Positions 8,860-17,979 of a stretch of DNA of 17,979 bases are shown here, piece by piece. The translations under genes and the position numbers were made by a program. Origin of the DNA: Hemicentrotus pulcherrimus (taxonomy: Eukaryota > Echinodermata > Echinoidea > Camarodonta > Strongylocentrotidae); contig BEXV01000413.1 of the NCBI GenBank assembly GCA_003118195.1, positions 99,690 through 117,668 on the forward strand, given 5' to 3'. Below the pieces are notes generated by a model, which had not been told where the DNA came from, did not search any database, and saw only the letters and a list, made by a program, of their open reading frames with translations. Every line of letters begins with the position of its first letter. Positions within the stretch are counted from its first letter, which is position 1.

Positions 8860-9056
8860 GAAAAGGAAAGGGGGTGGAGGGGGAGAGACATGAGGATGAA
8901 ACGATACCGGGTAAGGAGAAAGTGCAGTGATTGCAGCCAGAGGTCAGAAATATCTGCGATGGGAACAGAGGAAAGAGAGAAGGAAAGAAAGAGAAGAGAA
9001 GAGGAGATCAAAACACACAGGAAGAGGAAAGACGTGAAGATGAAGTAAGGAGAAGG
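8860..9056. repeat. purine-rich tract
   Basis: The plus strand is dominated by A and G (GGAGAGAC, GAAAGAGA, GAGGAGATC). The Arg/Glu/Lys-rich frames on the plus strand and the Ser/Leu-rich frame on the minus strand follow from this bias, so I do not call genes. An undetermined base lies just beyond at 9083. Confidence 0.65.
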
Positions 9057-10527
9057 TATGATGGTTTTGCAGCAAGAAATTANACATTTGTAAGTCACCT
9101 ACCAAAGTTTGAGTATGGTATACATGTATGAGCTATTGTCTATTGAGAGCAAGAAGTACTGTATGTTGGCCTTCTACATGATTCAACATACCATAGAATT
9201 CTCAACGGATAATATAACCAGCGTGTACTGGTTGCAAAAAATGACCAATCTAACCTTAAGGGGAAACTGATTATTAAAGTAGAAATCTTGCTCTCAGTTT
9301 CACCAAATTAATCATGATCCAAAGAACATCCTTATTGATAAAGATCTACTCTTCAAGTTACTGGAATTAAAGGGTAGGGCCTATGCTTGCACAAGCATAC
9401 TAACCTCAACATACTTTCATCAGAACCCCAAAATGTTTTACATCCATTTACTATATATGTTTGTTTTAATACTATTTTCAATTCAATCTATTGTTCTAAT
9501 TCCTTTATAGCCTCAAAATGTGTGTGTGTTTTTTTTTACATCAGAAAATAAAAAAAAAATTGTAGTTTTGTAGGAAATACCAAAGAAACATGGAGAAAAT
9601 AGCAAAAATGCCTTTTTTGCATATGTGTAAAACAACCAGGGTATTGAACATTAGGGTCAGTGTACTTTTCCAAACCTAAACCCTTCATGCTTTTGACAAG
9701 AGGGTACCTGGAAGTGCTTTCTGTTGTCATGTTAATGCTCTTCCAGATGGAGAGGGCCTTGTTTGTTTGTGTACGTCAGAAAGTATAAGATTCTTATTCA
9801 ATTTTTCTCTGATCAGCATCCTCAATGACGTCAGTGCTTTAATCTCCAAATGTCAACTGGGTCTGTTTAATTTTAGCTATTTCTGGGCATTTTGATTAGA
9901 AAAAAAAAATGGAAGATCTTAGCTTCCGTTGTTGTATTGACATACATGTACATGTAGTTCAATCCATCCCTAATATCAAGTACTGAGAACAGATTATACC
10001 AGACTTAGATTTGAACTTAGGAAAGGACAGTTCCACTTTAAAGGAAACAGTCAGCAGGTAGGGAGCTAGCTGTGACCCATATTTGTGAGACTGCATTAAG
10101 TAAAGATCTAGAAATACAAGGAATATGCTAACAAATTCTCTACTATTCTGAGCATTATGATTGGAAGTAAACATATTGAACCATTGCCTAATGGAATTGG
10201 GTAGGATTTTGTATTTCAGCCTGTGGGGAATTTGATAATTGTTTTTGTTTGAATTTTATTTCTGTATTCACAAATTAGATAAATATTACATAAAAATATA
10301 AAAACAAATTTTCAGACATTAACACATTACTTTTAAAATCGTAAAGTAAATAAACATATGGGTAATTAACACTCTGCAATTAACAGAAATTTAAGAATGC
10401 TTTAATATTAGCGTTATTATGCCACAAATCAATTTGTTATTAACAAACTTGACAAATTACAAAACTTGGTCGAAGATTTAGTTGTCAACTGTATATGCAT
10501 CAGATATATGATTCATAATTTTAATTT
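9057..10527. other. intronic sequence, no recognisable feature
   Basis: AT-rich, with homopolymer runs near 9530-9560 and 9900. Two overlapping TACATGTA palindromes lie at 9943-9956. No exon or repeat body is recognised. Confidence 0.45.
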
Positions 10528-10797
10528 ATAAAGCGCTTTACTGATATTTTTTCCCCGGTCATCAGATCCATTCACGTTTAATGTGCACCATCTCCACTCC
10601 CTGGGGATGATTCCTACCATATAGTCCCTGTGAGGGCATATTGCAATTACTATAGAAACACATAGGCTTTTGTTGCCCTATGGAGTGGCAAATGTAGATT
10701 AATGTCTTGCCAAAGAACATTAGTGCCGTATCGGGGATCAAACCCACAACTTTTTGAATGTCAAGTCAAGTGCTGAAACCTCTCAACTGCGGCACCT
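10528..10797 (-). mobile_element. tRNA-derived SINE, copy 1
   Basis: Read on the minus strand, the head carries an A-box-like TGCCGCAGTTGAG and a B box GGTTTGATCCC (complement of 10734-10744). It is followed by the central block CTTTGGCAAGACATTAATCT and TGCCACTCC. The tail includes TAAAGCGCTTTAT, shared with copy 2, at the low-coordinate end. It lies opposite to the M13-like exon. The tRNA-like head is degenerate and is not a functional tRNA gene. Confidence 0.8.
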
Positions 10798-11609
10798 GTA
10801 AATATTTTTTATTTTTTTATTTTTGTTCAAACGTTTATGAATACTTTTGTGTTGGAGATTTTGTTAACTTTGCATTTATAAGTCGACTTGTTTCTTTACT
10901 GCTATCATCTATAAATTGATTAAACAGGTATCTTGGACAGCTGGCACTCTTATTATCTTTAAGCAAAAGTCTGCCCTGATATCAACTTGATGGGGGATAA
11001 GGGAGTGCTGAAATCTGAAAATTGTAATCGATCACATACAGAGCAACAATTTGATGATTTCCCTCTGCAGCAGGCTCTCAATTTGTAAAAGATTTCTAAA
11101 ATTATAATTTCTTTGAAGAGACTTTATCTTAAATCTGTGCTTGAGGTAGTGGAAGTATGTTAACATGCATGTAGGTCCCCCTGTAAGAAATACAGATGAA
11201 TTCAAAAGTTATCAATATTGTCTGGACATGTGGAGAGAAGATGGCAAAGGGAATCACACAATGTATTTGATTCGTTGATTATGCAGTGAATTAGAAGGAG
11301 TAAAACTTTACATCTTTCTAATTTTTTGTCAGATGTTTCTCAAACTTTCATTTACACTTTCCTTTAATCATTTTGTATTTCTTTAAATGGAATTGATGTC
11401 CAGTGTGAACAAATACTGTTAAAGCCATTGTTTTCTCAATGTTTCTAGTACACTTTCTGATGCTGGGACATGGTAATCAGAGCAAAGCCATGATTTTACC
11501 CTTTAAATGAAATTAGCTTAGGGCTCAACATCAACATTGATGCCCAAAATCTTAGTCCAGACCCCTCAATTTGGCAGTTTTTTTCATAGGGCTTGTACAT
11601 ACATGTATG
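10798..11609. other. intronic sequence, no recognisable feature
   Basis: AT-rich. CCCTCTGCAG near 11062-11071 resembles an acceptor, but the following frames stop quickly and no M13 motif follows. Confidence 0.45.
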
Positions 11610-11856
11610 AGGCCTGACTTTATCAGCTCGAGTTTGCCAAATAGCTTGCTATTTTGTGATTCAGGAAATTAGCCCAAAGTTACAAATCGTGTGTGCGAGT
11701 CTTCCGGCTGGTGAAGACGGACCACAAATAGCAGGCTATTTTGGAAACAAGACCAAGATTTCTCAGGATATTTTCGCGACCAAATAGCCCGCTGATTGCA
11801 ACTGCGGGCTGATGAAAACGCAAATCAGCTGGCTCTTTGGCTGATGAAGACAGGCA
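11610..11856. mobile_element. diverged, shortened relative of the 825-bp MITE
   Basis: The ends are AGGCCTGACTTTATCAGC and, inverted, TGCCTGTCTTCATCAGCC, sharing the GCCTGTCTTCA tip with the 825-bp element. Next to the left end, CTCGAGTTTGCCAAATAGC parallels CTCGAGATTGCCAAATATC there. The interior AGACCAAGATTTCTCAGGAT and GCGACCAAATAGCC parallel the larger element's AGACCAAGATATCTTGGGAT and CCGACCAACTATCC. The right arm lacks the ~35 bases that would complete the symmetry. No target duplication is convincing. Confidence 0.75.
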
Positions 11857-13127
11857 TAAAGATTGTTCAAATTTTAATCAGCCCCCCCCCCCTCCCCTCC
11901 AAAAGAAGTTTTGTCTGGAACCCTAGTTGATTGTTATTGTAAGATTAATATCACCCCCGCACTTTCACAAAATTAAATTAGATATTCGCACCCACACTAC
12001 CTGTGCAATTATCAATGAATGGTTTTGTTCCTTATATTGAGAGTCATAAGAAGGTGTGCTTGTCCTTCACAGTAATCTATCAATTCTGTCATAAATTATG
12101 TATTTCTGTAGTTGCTAATTAGATCTTTGGGCTTGCGATGGTACATATCGTAATGTAATATTTATATTGTATTTTCAAATTAATTCTATTTTGAATTAAA
12201 GTAATGAATTGATGTGTATACATGTATATGGGAATGCCTTTAAGGCTTTGTTACATGCACATGTAGATGGAAGAAGTGACAATTTTTTTTTAAATTAAAG
12301 AAATGTCAATTAGTGTCAAATGTAATTTTAAAATGTTTTACCTATTTTTTGTTATACTGCTTTTCTCATTCATTGTAATTTCCATAGTTCCTGTATACCC
12401 GTAGCAAAGAGTAACTGTATGAAAAGTCAGAGGCATTGTCGCCCTCAATTTTTTGTGTGAATTTGATTTGCGGGAGAGAAGGTAATATTTAATTCAAATT
12501 GCTAAATAAAAAGTTGTTTTACCATTATGTACATTAATTTGAGATGGAAGCTAGGATCAAAGGTTTAATTTAAGACCTGTTTTTTTTTTGTGAGCGATTT
12601 TTTTTCTTGACCACCCCTCATTTTTAATGCATAGAAAGTAGATGGGAATATTTGCAAATAGAGGAAGCATCATTTAAATTATGCAGGAAACAAGTAAGAA
12701 AGAAAGGGATGTATCGATCATTCATCACCAACACAGCTGGGATGGTGTGGGACTGTACTTCATTGCAGCAAGCTCCGTGCAGTCAAACCGCTATAGAGAT
12801 GTGGCATGATAGAACCTTGTTCATATTTCATATGTAAAGGGGACCAATTACCTTTAAAAAAAATGTCCCCTGACAAGGATGACTCCTAAAATGCCCTCAT
12901 ATATGGAATATGACAAGAATTGCCCCAAATATTTAGAACACACTTTCATGACCAGTGTTTGTGTATGATACATTTCTCAGTATAGTGCATGTGAACTGCC
13001 AGCAAGAATGACTCCATTTCTTATAACTTTGGTTATTCCTAAACCTCACATAGTTCCACAGTATACATTAAATCTCTTGTGCTACCCCGGTATATATCTA
13101 TAATCAGCCTTTTCTTATGGCTTCCAG
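11857..13127. other. intronic sequence with C-run and small hairpin
   Basis: A C-rich run lies at 11882-11900. A minor GGGGAC/GTCCCC hairpin sits at 12839-12870. The 61-codon frame at 12652-12837 has no recognisable feature. Otherwise AT-rich. Confidence 0.5.
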
Positions 13128-13491
13128 ATAATAATAATAATAATAGTAATAACTATTTCTTATATGGCGTTTTTCAGGAAGGCCCTATCAAAGCGCTTTA
13201 CAGATATAAATATATTATTACCCCGGTGATCGGATTCAGGCTTACCCGCACACAATGTATGCACATTCTCCACTCCCTGGGGAGCATTCCAGCCAGGCGT
13301 ATTTTTACAAGCGCACACTTGCTAATCTAAGCACATTAGCTTTCGCATCCTACCGGGTACCCATTTAACACCTGGGTGGAGAGTGGCAAATATAGATCAA
13401 TGTCTTGCCAAAGGACATTAGTGCCGCGGATGGACTTGAACCGCGGGCCTTTTGATCCACAGTCCGGTGACATATCCAATCGTTCACCTCT
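13128..13491 (-). mobile_element. tRNA-derived SINE, copy 2 (most complete)
   Basis: On the minus strand this has a tRNA-like head with a perfect B box GGTTCAAGTCC (complement of 13432-13442) and the block CCTTTGGCAAGACATTGATC. These are followed by TGCCACTCTCCACCCAGGTG and AATGGGTACCCGGT, then TAAAGCGCTTTGATAGGG. The copy ends in an (ATT)n-type tail, seen as ATAATAATA at 13128-13142. The order head, core, tail and trinucleotide end is that of a full-length SINE inserted by LINE machinery. Confidence 0.85.
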
Positions 13492-13504
13492 AGATAGTTT
13501 CGTT

Positions 13505-13839
13505 CACAATGCAATTGCATGACCAGGGGGGTGTTTCACAAATACTAAGATCGACTTTAAGTTAGACTTAACTATGGCAGGCCATTCATGCCACTATTTG
13601 CTCTCACCATTTACTGGCATTGGTCTCTCAAGGGACGTACAAATCATGGTCACAAATCTACAGGATTTACATTTTTGATAGTTCATTCTTGAAGGAAAAA
13701 ATATTATCTAAAGACCTAAATTGAGAGACCAATGGTGATAGCAATCAGTGGCATGAACGGCCTGCCATAGTTAAGTCCAACTTAAAGTCGATCTTAGTCT
13801 TTGTGAAACCTCCCCTCCAGAACTCCACTTTATCTTTAA
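13505..13839. repeat. older repeat fragment interrupted by a MITE
   Basis: CACAATGCAATTGCATGACCAG (left, 13505-13526) and CCAGAACTCCACTTTATCT (right, from 13817) together match the inverted copy at 15030-15072, where the two halves are continuous. The intervening 290 bases are the inserted element described separately. Confidence 0.75.
13527..13816. mobile_element. MITE-like element, 290 bp, with ~100-bp inverted repeats
   Basis: The left arm 13527-13631 and right arm 13721-13816 are inverted copies. The inner 78 bases differ at about 6 positions by eye, and there is a ~10-base insertion in the left arm (TACTGGCATT duplication-like). The tips are GGGGGTGTTTCAC and GTGAAACCTCCCCT. CCAG at both flanks (13523-13526, 13817-13820) appears once in the unoccupied copy near 15049-15052, supporting a 4-bp target duplication. 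An alternative reading puts the tip at AGGGG with a 2-bp CC duplication. The 89-base spacer has no coding potential. Confidence 0.85.
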
Positions 13840-14692
13840 GTTTGCACTTATGAAGCAATGTCTTGGAAGTAATTTGGACAAACGCTTGGTCATTGTGACA
13901 TTTCCAATGTTGCTAGGTGTGAAATTCAATTTGCTTTAGTGAAGTCAGAGCTGATTATAAAAGAAGCAAAATGGGGGAATTGATGTACACACAGACGTTC
14001 AGGCAGTTAGAAATGTGTGATTTTAAGTACAGCATTGGCTCTATTGCTTAGACTATATTAACATGTACGCTGTATAATTTATGACATGAAACAAGAAGTG
14101 ATGATAGAGAGAGAAACAAATTAGTCTTGAGGAGACAAAGACATGAATTCATGAATTTTGGATGTTCATTTGTGGGTTTTTTGTTAGTAAAAATCTCCGC
14201 ATTTTACTTGTGGTATGTGTGGTTTACGGTACTATTTTTAGTGCAGTCGATTTGTTGATTGAAAAATGTAAATTTGGCAAAAGTACATGAAGGTTCACGT
14301 AGAATGTATGCACATTTTGTAATGTAGTGTTGAATTGATTTGCATTGTAAACTCGGAATCCCAGGTCCCTGCACTATAGGACCCCTCATGCAATTGCATC
14401 AGTGTTGCAGGGTTTTAAAAAAATGAAATAGATATGAAGGCTATACTTTGGGACAGGGCTATTGTGTTCAGTAATTTTATGCATTAAAGTAGTCACACCA
14501 AGAAGCAAAAGTGATTTGAATTCATGCAAAATTCATATCATTGCGAAGGAAAAGCCTTACTGATCAATTACAACAATTTTCCTTTTCAAAATATGTTTTG
14601 GGCCCGCAGAAATCAACTTTCAAAAATGTTAGTTTTGAGATCCAGATTCACTGCCTATTCGTATTTTTTCGTATTTTGTCGTAGTTCTTCGT
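13840..14692. other. intronic sequence, no firm feature
   Basis: AT-rich. The palindrome ATGCAATTGCAT occurs at 14388-14399 and also at 13509-13520. CATGAATTCATG is another palindrome near 14143. From about 14660 CpG density rises, with TTCGTATTTT repeated twice. Confidence 0.45.
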
Positions 14693-14704
14693 GTGACGTC
14701 ACAC
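14691..14704. promoter_or_regulatory. perfect CRE palindrome
   Basis: GTGTGACGTCACAC is a 14-bp perfect palindrome containing the canonical cAMP response element TGACGTCA (14694-14701). It opens the left arm of the hairpin element; the opposite arm has GTGAGGTCAC, so only one side keeps the site. A role in regulating the gene is inference. Confidence 0.5.
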
Positions 14705-14817
14705 CTTGGACACGGCTGTTAAAAAAAGGCTGCTAGCTTCCGCTTGGTCTGCAGCTAGACGGACTAAGCGGAAGCTAGCAGCCGGTACCGAGCTGTTTGT
14801 CCAGGGTGTGACCTCAC
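14693..14817. repeat. CpG-rich long hairpin / inverted repeat
   Basis: The left arm from 14693 and the right arm to 14817 are near-complementary. The core GGCTGCTAGCTTCCGCTT (14728-14745) pairs perfectly with 14766-14783. Pairing continues into the 20-base centre (GGTC/GACT with wobble) and outward through CACACCTTGGACA versus its partner TGTCCAGGGTGTG. About 22 CpGs lie in 14660-14920, well above the surroundings. It could be a foldback transposon remnant or part of a longer repeat ending near 15090. Confidence 0.75.
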
Positions 14818-15029
14818 TATTCAGAGCTCGCTACGCTCGTGTGTTTGGCTTACGTTCGGGGGCGCTTGGGGGTTTAAGAAGGGTCTTGAAAAATTGCATT
14901 TTACGCCTCTCCACGATATCTATATGATTTCTCAGCAAATTATTCGTGTTTTTCAAGAGAAAATCTTTCCATCCATATGTAATTTGTTCTAATTATCAGT
15001 TTTTAGTAAATTTTCTTTGTGTAGCTCCT
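14818..15029. other. flank of the hairpin, probable repeat
   Basis: The CpG-rich segment to about 14920 passes into AT-rich sequence. It joins the hairpin to the repeat fragment at 15030, so all may belong to one larger interspersed repeat. No coding signal. Confidence 0.35.
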
Positions 15030-15072
15030 TTAAAGATAAAGTTGAGTTCTGGTCATGCGATTGCATTGTTGT
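15030..15072 (-). repeat. uninterrupted copy of the MITE target sequence
   Basis: On the minus strand this reads AACAATGCAATCGCATGACC then AGAACTCAACTTTATCTTTAA, matching 13505-13526 joined to 13821-13839 with a couple of substitutions. It lacks the 290-bp insertion and the second CCAG, so it serves as an empty-site reference. Confidence 0.75.
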
Positions 15073-15544
15073 GGAATCGATCAGAAAAGGTTGATCATCT
15101 AGCATATTAGTACTGGTGTGTACTGCAAGGTTCTGAATACATCAAAATGATAAGAAATTTGGTCCAGTCTTGGTAAAGTTACAAGCACTCTACACAGAAA
15201 GATGTACATGTATATGAGACTACACAAACATGTGGCATAAAAATCTGCCCCGATATTTATGATGATACACGCATGCCATATTTAGAATACTATTAAAGGC
15301 ATTAGAGCCATGCTTTTCAGAAAACAATTTTTATCTGATTTTCTTTCACACTTGCATAATACAATGAAAATGCTCACATGAATTATTTTTACCTCTTCCC
15401 AGAACTCAACCTTCTCTTACGAACCCAAAATAAAAAAAAAACTGATTGAAAAATTGTTTTTATGATTAATTGTACTCACTTTGTGTCATGTTTGTAAGCA
15501 GTTTAAAGGAGCATGGATTATCTGGCTCGAGCCTCACTGCTCTA
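15073..15544. other. intronic sequence, no recognisable feature
   Basis: AT-rich, with a TACATGTA palindrome at 15205 and an A-run near 15431. Confidence 0.45.
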
Positions 15545-15708
15545 TTACAGGTGCTGGGGCATTCAAGGAATTTCCCAGTGGTAACCACTTGCCTCCCCTG
15601 GTTGGAGTTTGGCAAATGGAGATTGATGCCTTTCCAAAGGATGTTGGTGCTATGGCAGGGTTTAAACCCCTATACCTTGAGATCCACAGTTTAAAGACTT
15701 GCCTTGAA
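15545..15708 (-). mobile_element. tRNA-derived SINE, copy 3 (decayed)
   Basis: On the minus strand the block ACATCCTTTGGAAAGGCATC, then CATTTGCCAAACTCCAACC and GGTTACCACTGGG, aligns with the core and tail of copies 1, 2 and 4. The B-box region has become the palindrome GGGTTTAAACCC (15658-15669). The 3' part with AAAGCGCTTT and the (ATT)n tail is missing. Open frames on both strands here carry no domain. Confidence 0.7.
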
Positions 15709-16933
15709 AAATGTTGTCTGTAAAGCATGATGCAGTAAACTCCAAACAGGGGAGGGGGAATTGTCAGAACAACTAAAAGAGGCCATTTTGAATGTAGCTG
15801 AATGCCAGTGGAGTTAACAAATTGAATACAAGTAGCTCTGTGTAACCCCCCCCACCCCTCCCTTGTTCAGACTATTAAGATTATTTGTATCGCTAAACAA
15901 AAAACATATATCTACATATAATATGTCAGTAATAATATACAGAAGTATTGGATGCATTTTGAATCGCTTTTAGAGGTGACATACTATGTCACATGTAAAC
16001 AAGACATCTCCATCTCATTCGGATGCAACATGGTATGCAACATGTACAACATTTTGTAGTAGCCAGCTTCATCATGGTTCCAGCTGAGTTCAATATTTTG
16101 TCTTACTAGTTTCAGGTATAGAAGAAGAAAATCATTTTGTGAGGTTTCACAGCTTATTGAAAAGAGCTGCTAGTTTCTGACCATTTAAACAATAGGCTTT
16201 CAATCCTGAAATGTCAAAGTTACTCACATTGTTTTCCTGCAGTCCTTTGTGAATGCCATATTTACGGATGGATTCCATTCCGCATAATGAAATTATCTAG
16301 AAGAAGGAAACTTAGGGGAAAACATATTCTTTTCACTCAATTTCCCAATGCTGGAATGGAAATGTCACTTCCTGACACCAACCTGTCTTCAGAACAGATT
16401 CAATTGAACACAAAATGGACTTTAAAAAGTATTTAAAGGAGATCTGTTGTTGTTGGTTTTTATGGCATTTTCCATCATCATTGCATGATTTTTGTCAGTG
16501 TGGTTTTATCAAGTGTATTTAAATTATGTTTTCCACTTAAAATCTGTCCAAGTATGTAAAAATGCAAAGAAGTTATATGAAATTTGAGCTGTTCAAGAAT
16601 TTGGGATACCGGAAGTACTATCTGTTTCCAAAGAACAGAAATGACGTTTATTGGATTTGATTTATAAGAAAGCTCATTATTATGACCTGTCACCATGTAT
16701 TTTGCGTTTACAACTCATCAGGGTTATTTTGGAAAGATGTATCTGTGCAGTAAAATATGACGGATTGGCAGTTCATAATAATGACCACGAACTGTACATA
16801 ATATATAATAAGTTGCTTTTATCAATGGTGATGAAAGTTGTCTGTCCATGAATGTCTTCTTTAGAATATCTCTGTAATATCATGTGTTGATTGTAAAAAA
16901 AGAGGGTTTCTTTGAAAGTCTTTGATTGCTTTC
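15709..16933. other. intronic sequence, no firm feature
   Basis: AT-rich, with a short C-run near 15846. TTTTCCTGCAG at 16232-16242 is a strong acceptor-like site followed by 63 open codons in the phase of the upstream donor, but the product shows no M13 feature and no donor follows. Confidence 0.45.
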
Positions 16934-16934
16934 A

Positions 16935-17310
16935 AACCTTTTCACACTTCAACCTTTCAAATCTTTCAAACCTTTCAAACATTTCAACCTTTCAATCTTT
17001 CAAACCTTTCAAACATTTCAAACATTTCAAACATTTCAAACCTTTCAAACCTCTCAAACCTTTCAATCTTTCGAACCTTCCACCTTTCAAACCTTCAACC
17101 TTTCAAACCTTTCAATCTTTCAAACCTTTCAACCTCTCAAACCTTTCAGTCTTTTGAACATTCCACCTTTCAAACCTTCAACCTTTCAACCTTTCAATCC
17201 TTCAACTTGTCACACCTTTCAAACCTTTCAAACCTTTAAACCTTTAAATCTTTCAACCTTTCAACCTTACAAACCTTTCAACCTACAATCTTTGAAACCT
17301 TTCAAACCTT
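16935..17310. repeat. 9-bp minisatellite (CCTTTCAAA)n
   Basis: Some forty imperfect 7-10-base units built on CCTTTCAAA, with CATTTCAAA, CCTCTCAAA and CTTTCAAT variants. A longer block containing TTCCACCTTTCAAACCTTC recurs about 83 bases apart (17078 and 17161), showing higher-order duplication. Because the unit is a multiple of three and lacks stops, all three plus-strand frames stay open for much of it; these are artefacts. Confidence 0.9.
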
Positions 17311-17370
17311 TGCTGCGAGGAGAGACACAGGGAAGGAAGAATGATCCTAGTGAAGGGTCACACAAGTGTT

Positions 17371-17672
17371 CCAGGTGTCGTGGGCTAGTGGATCCGACTC
17401 TGGACGGTGAATCACATGGTTCAGGGTTCAAGCCCGCTGCAGCATAGTATCCTTGGCAAGATATCATTCTACATTTGCCACGCTCCACCCAGGTGTAGGA
17501 AATGGGTACCCGACTACCCGGGATTGAGAAATTTCTTAAATGCTTGATCGCATTCTTGTTGTAGCATGGCTTAGGCCAGGGTAATAATATGACAGTCAGG
17601 GAGAACAGTTTTAATACTGATACGGCTTCCCTGGGTGAAGAAGCCATATTATCATTACTATTATTTGTATTC
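17371..17672 (+). mobile_element. tRNA-derived SINE, copy 4
   Basis: The tRNA-like head shows A-box-like TGGGCTAGTGG (17381-17391) and B box GGTTCAAGCCC (17425-17435). Then come TATCCTTGGCAAGATATCAT, TTTGCCACGCTCCACCCAGG and AATGGGTACCCG, and a tail ending in TTATCATTACTATTATTT. It is the only copy on the plus strand and abuts the minisatellite, with about 60 bases of unassigned sequence between. The 150-codon minus-strand frame at 17267-17719 is antisense to this SINE and not a gene. Confidence 0.8.
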
Positions 17673-17979
17673 CTTTCACAGAATTTACAATTTCGCATGC
17701 ATGAAAACTCATCAAACATTGATCATCAAAATTACTTGCTCATGCATGTTCTATTGCAAATAGAACAATTTGAGACTGAGACAGTATACCATTACGGTTT
17801 ACTTCTTTCTACTACCATCACTCCTCATTAAATTTATCACCATCTTATCAATATCTGGAGATGATCTTCAGTTTAAGAAAGGATACAATAATGAATCGGC
17901 CTGTCAAGGCCAAGTGCACCATAATATGATTGATGTGTAGTCATTCTCAAGCTTTGATTGGATTGGATTTTTTTTTTTT
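17673..17979. other. intronic sequence, no recognisable feature
   Basis: AT-rich, ending in a T-run at the window edge (17968-17979). No coding signal. Confidence 0.45.

Noticed and set aside
8820..9131. Three overlapping frames around the purine-rich tract
   Set aside because: Their composition mirrors the AG bias; two cross the undetermined base at 9083; no domain.
14524..14927. Two open frames of 70 and 73 codons overlapping the hairpin
   Set aside because: They run through the inverted repeat and its CpG-rich flank; the sequence there is explained by the repeat structure and shows no domain.
16243..16436. Possible next exon: strong acceptor TTTTCCTGCAG then 63 open codons in the correct phase
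   Set aside because: The product begins LCECHIYGWIPF and shows no M13-like cysteine spacing or family motif. It ends in a stop without a usable donor; a frame this long is plausible by chance.
17371..17445. Possible tRNA gene
   Set aside because: A- and B-box-like motifs are present, but it cannot be folded by eye into a full cloverleaf and is followed by a SINE body and tail.
16912..17447. Three overlapping plus-strand frames of 81-173 codons rich in Phe, Gln, Ser and Asn
   Set aside because: All derive from the stop-free 9-bp repeat read in three frames.
17267..17719. 150-codon minus-strand open frame
   Set aside because: It is antisense to the plus-strand SINE copy 4 and the minisatellite edge, and has no recognisable domain.

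Overview
The window looks like a piece of a marine invertebrate nuclear genome, most likely an echinoderm and probably a sea urchin. It is AT-rich with single-exon-scale coding content. It holds several tRNA-derived SINEs with the (ATT)n-type tail and central block I associate with sea urchins, several MITE-like inverted-repeat elements, TC/GA microsatellites, and one undetermined base (n) at 9083. Species assignment is inference; no database search was possible.

Only one protein-coding exon is well supported: 6988-7342 on the plus strand. It encodes a roughly 92-residue cytosolic tail, a single transmembrane anchor and a few residues beyond. This is the first coding exon of a type II membrane protein resembling the endothelin-converting enzyme / neprilysin family (peptidase family M13). 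It has a good 3' splice site directly before its ATG and a good phase-1 5' splice site. The catalytic M13 ectodomain is not in the window; it must lie beyond 17979, so the intron after this exon exceeds 10.6 kb. A CpG-dense stretch at the extreme left (1-260) with a near-perfect NRF-1 palindrome is a plausible promoter and non-coding first exon, for this gene or for one reading leftward.

Left part (1-6987): putative promoter; a retroelement RNase H-like relic (741-929, minus); TC-rich and C-run low complexity; a 170/154-bp tandem duplication (2420-2745); a weak minus-strand protein-like fragment near 3.2-3.4 kb; a ~570-bp polypyrimidine tract; an 825-bp MITE with 87-bp terminal inverted repeats (5168-5992); and a GA-rich run.

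Right part (7343-17979): intronic sequence packed with repeats. These are a small GTTGCATAAAACT-type inverted-repeat element (7695-7827), three minus-strand SINEs (10.5, 13.1 and 15.5 kb) and one plus-strand SINE (17.4 kb), a diverged short relative of the 825-bp MITE (11610-11856), a 290-bp MITE (13527-13816) whose unoccupied target sequence is also present in the window (15030-15072, inverted), a CpG-rich 125-bp hairpin carrying a perfect CRE palindrome (14693-14817), and a 9-bp minisatellite (about 16935-17310). I found no intact transposase, RNA gene or CRISPR array.
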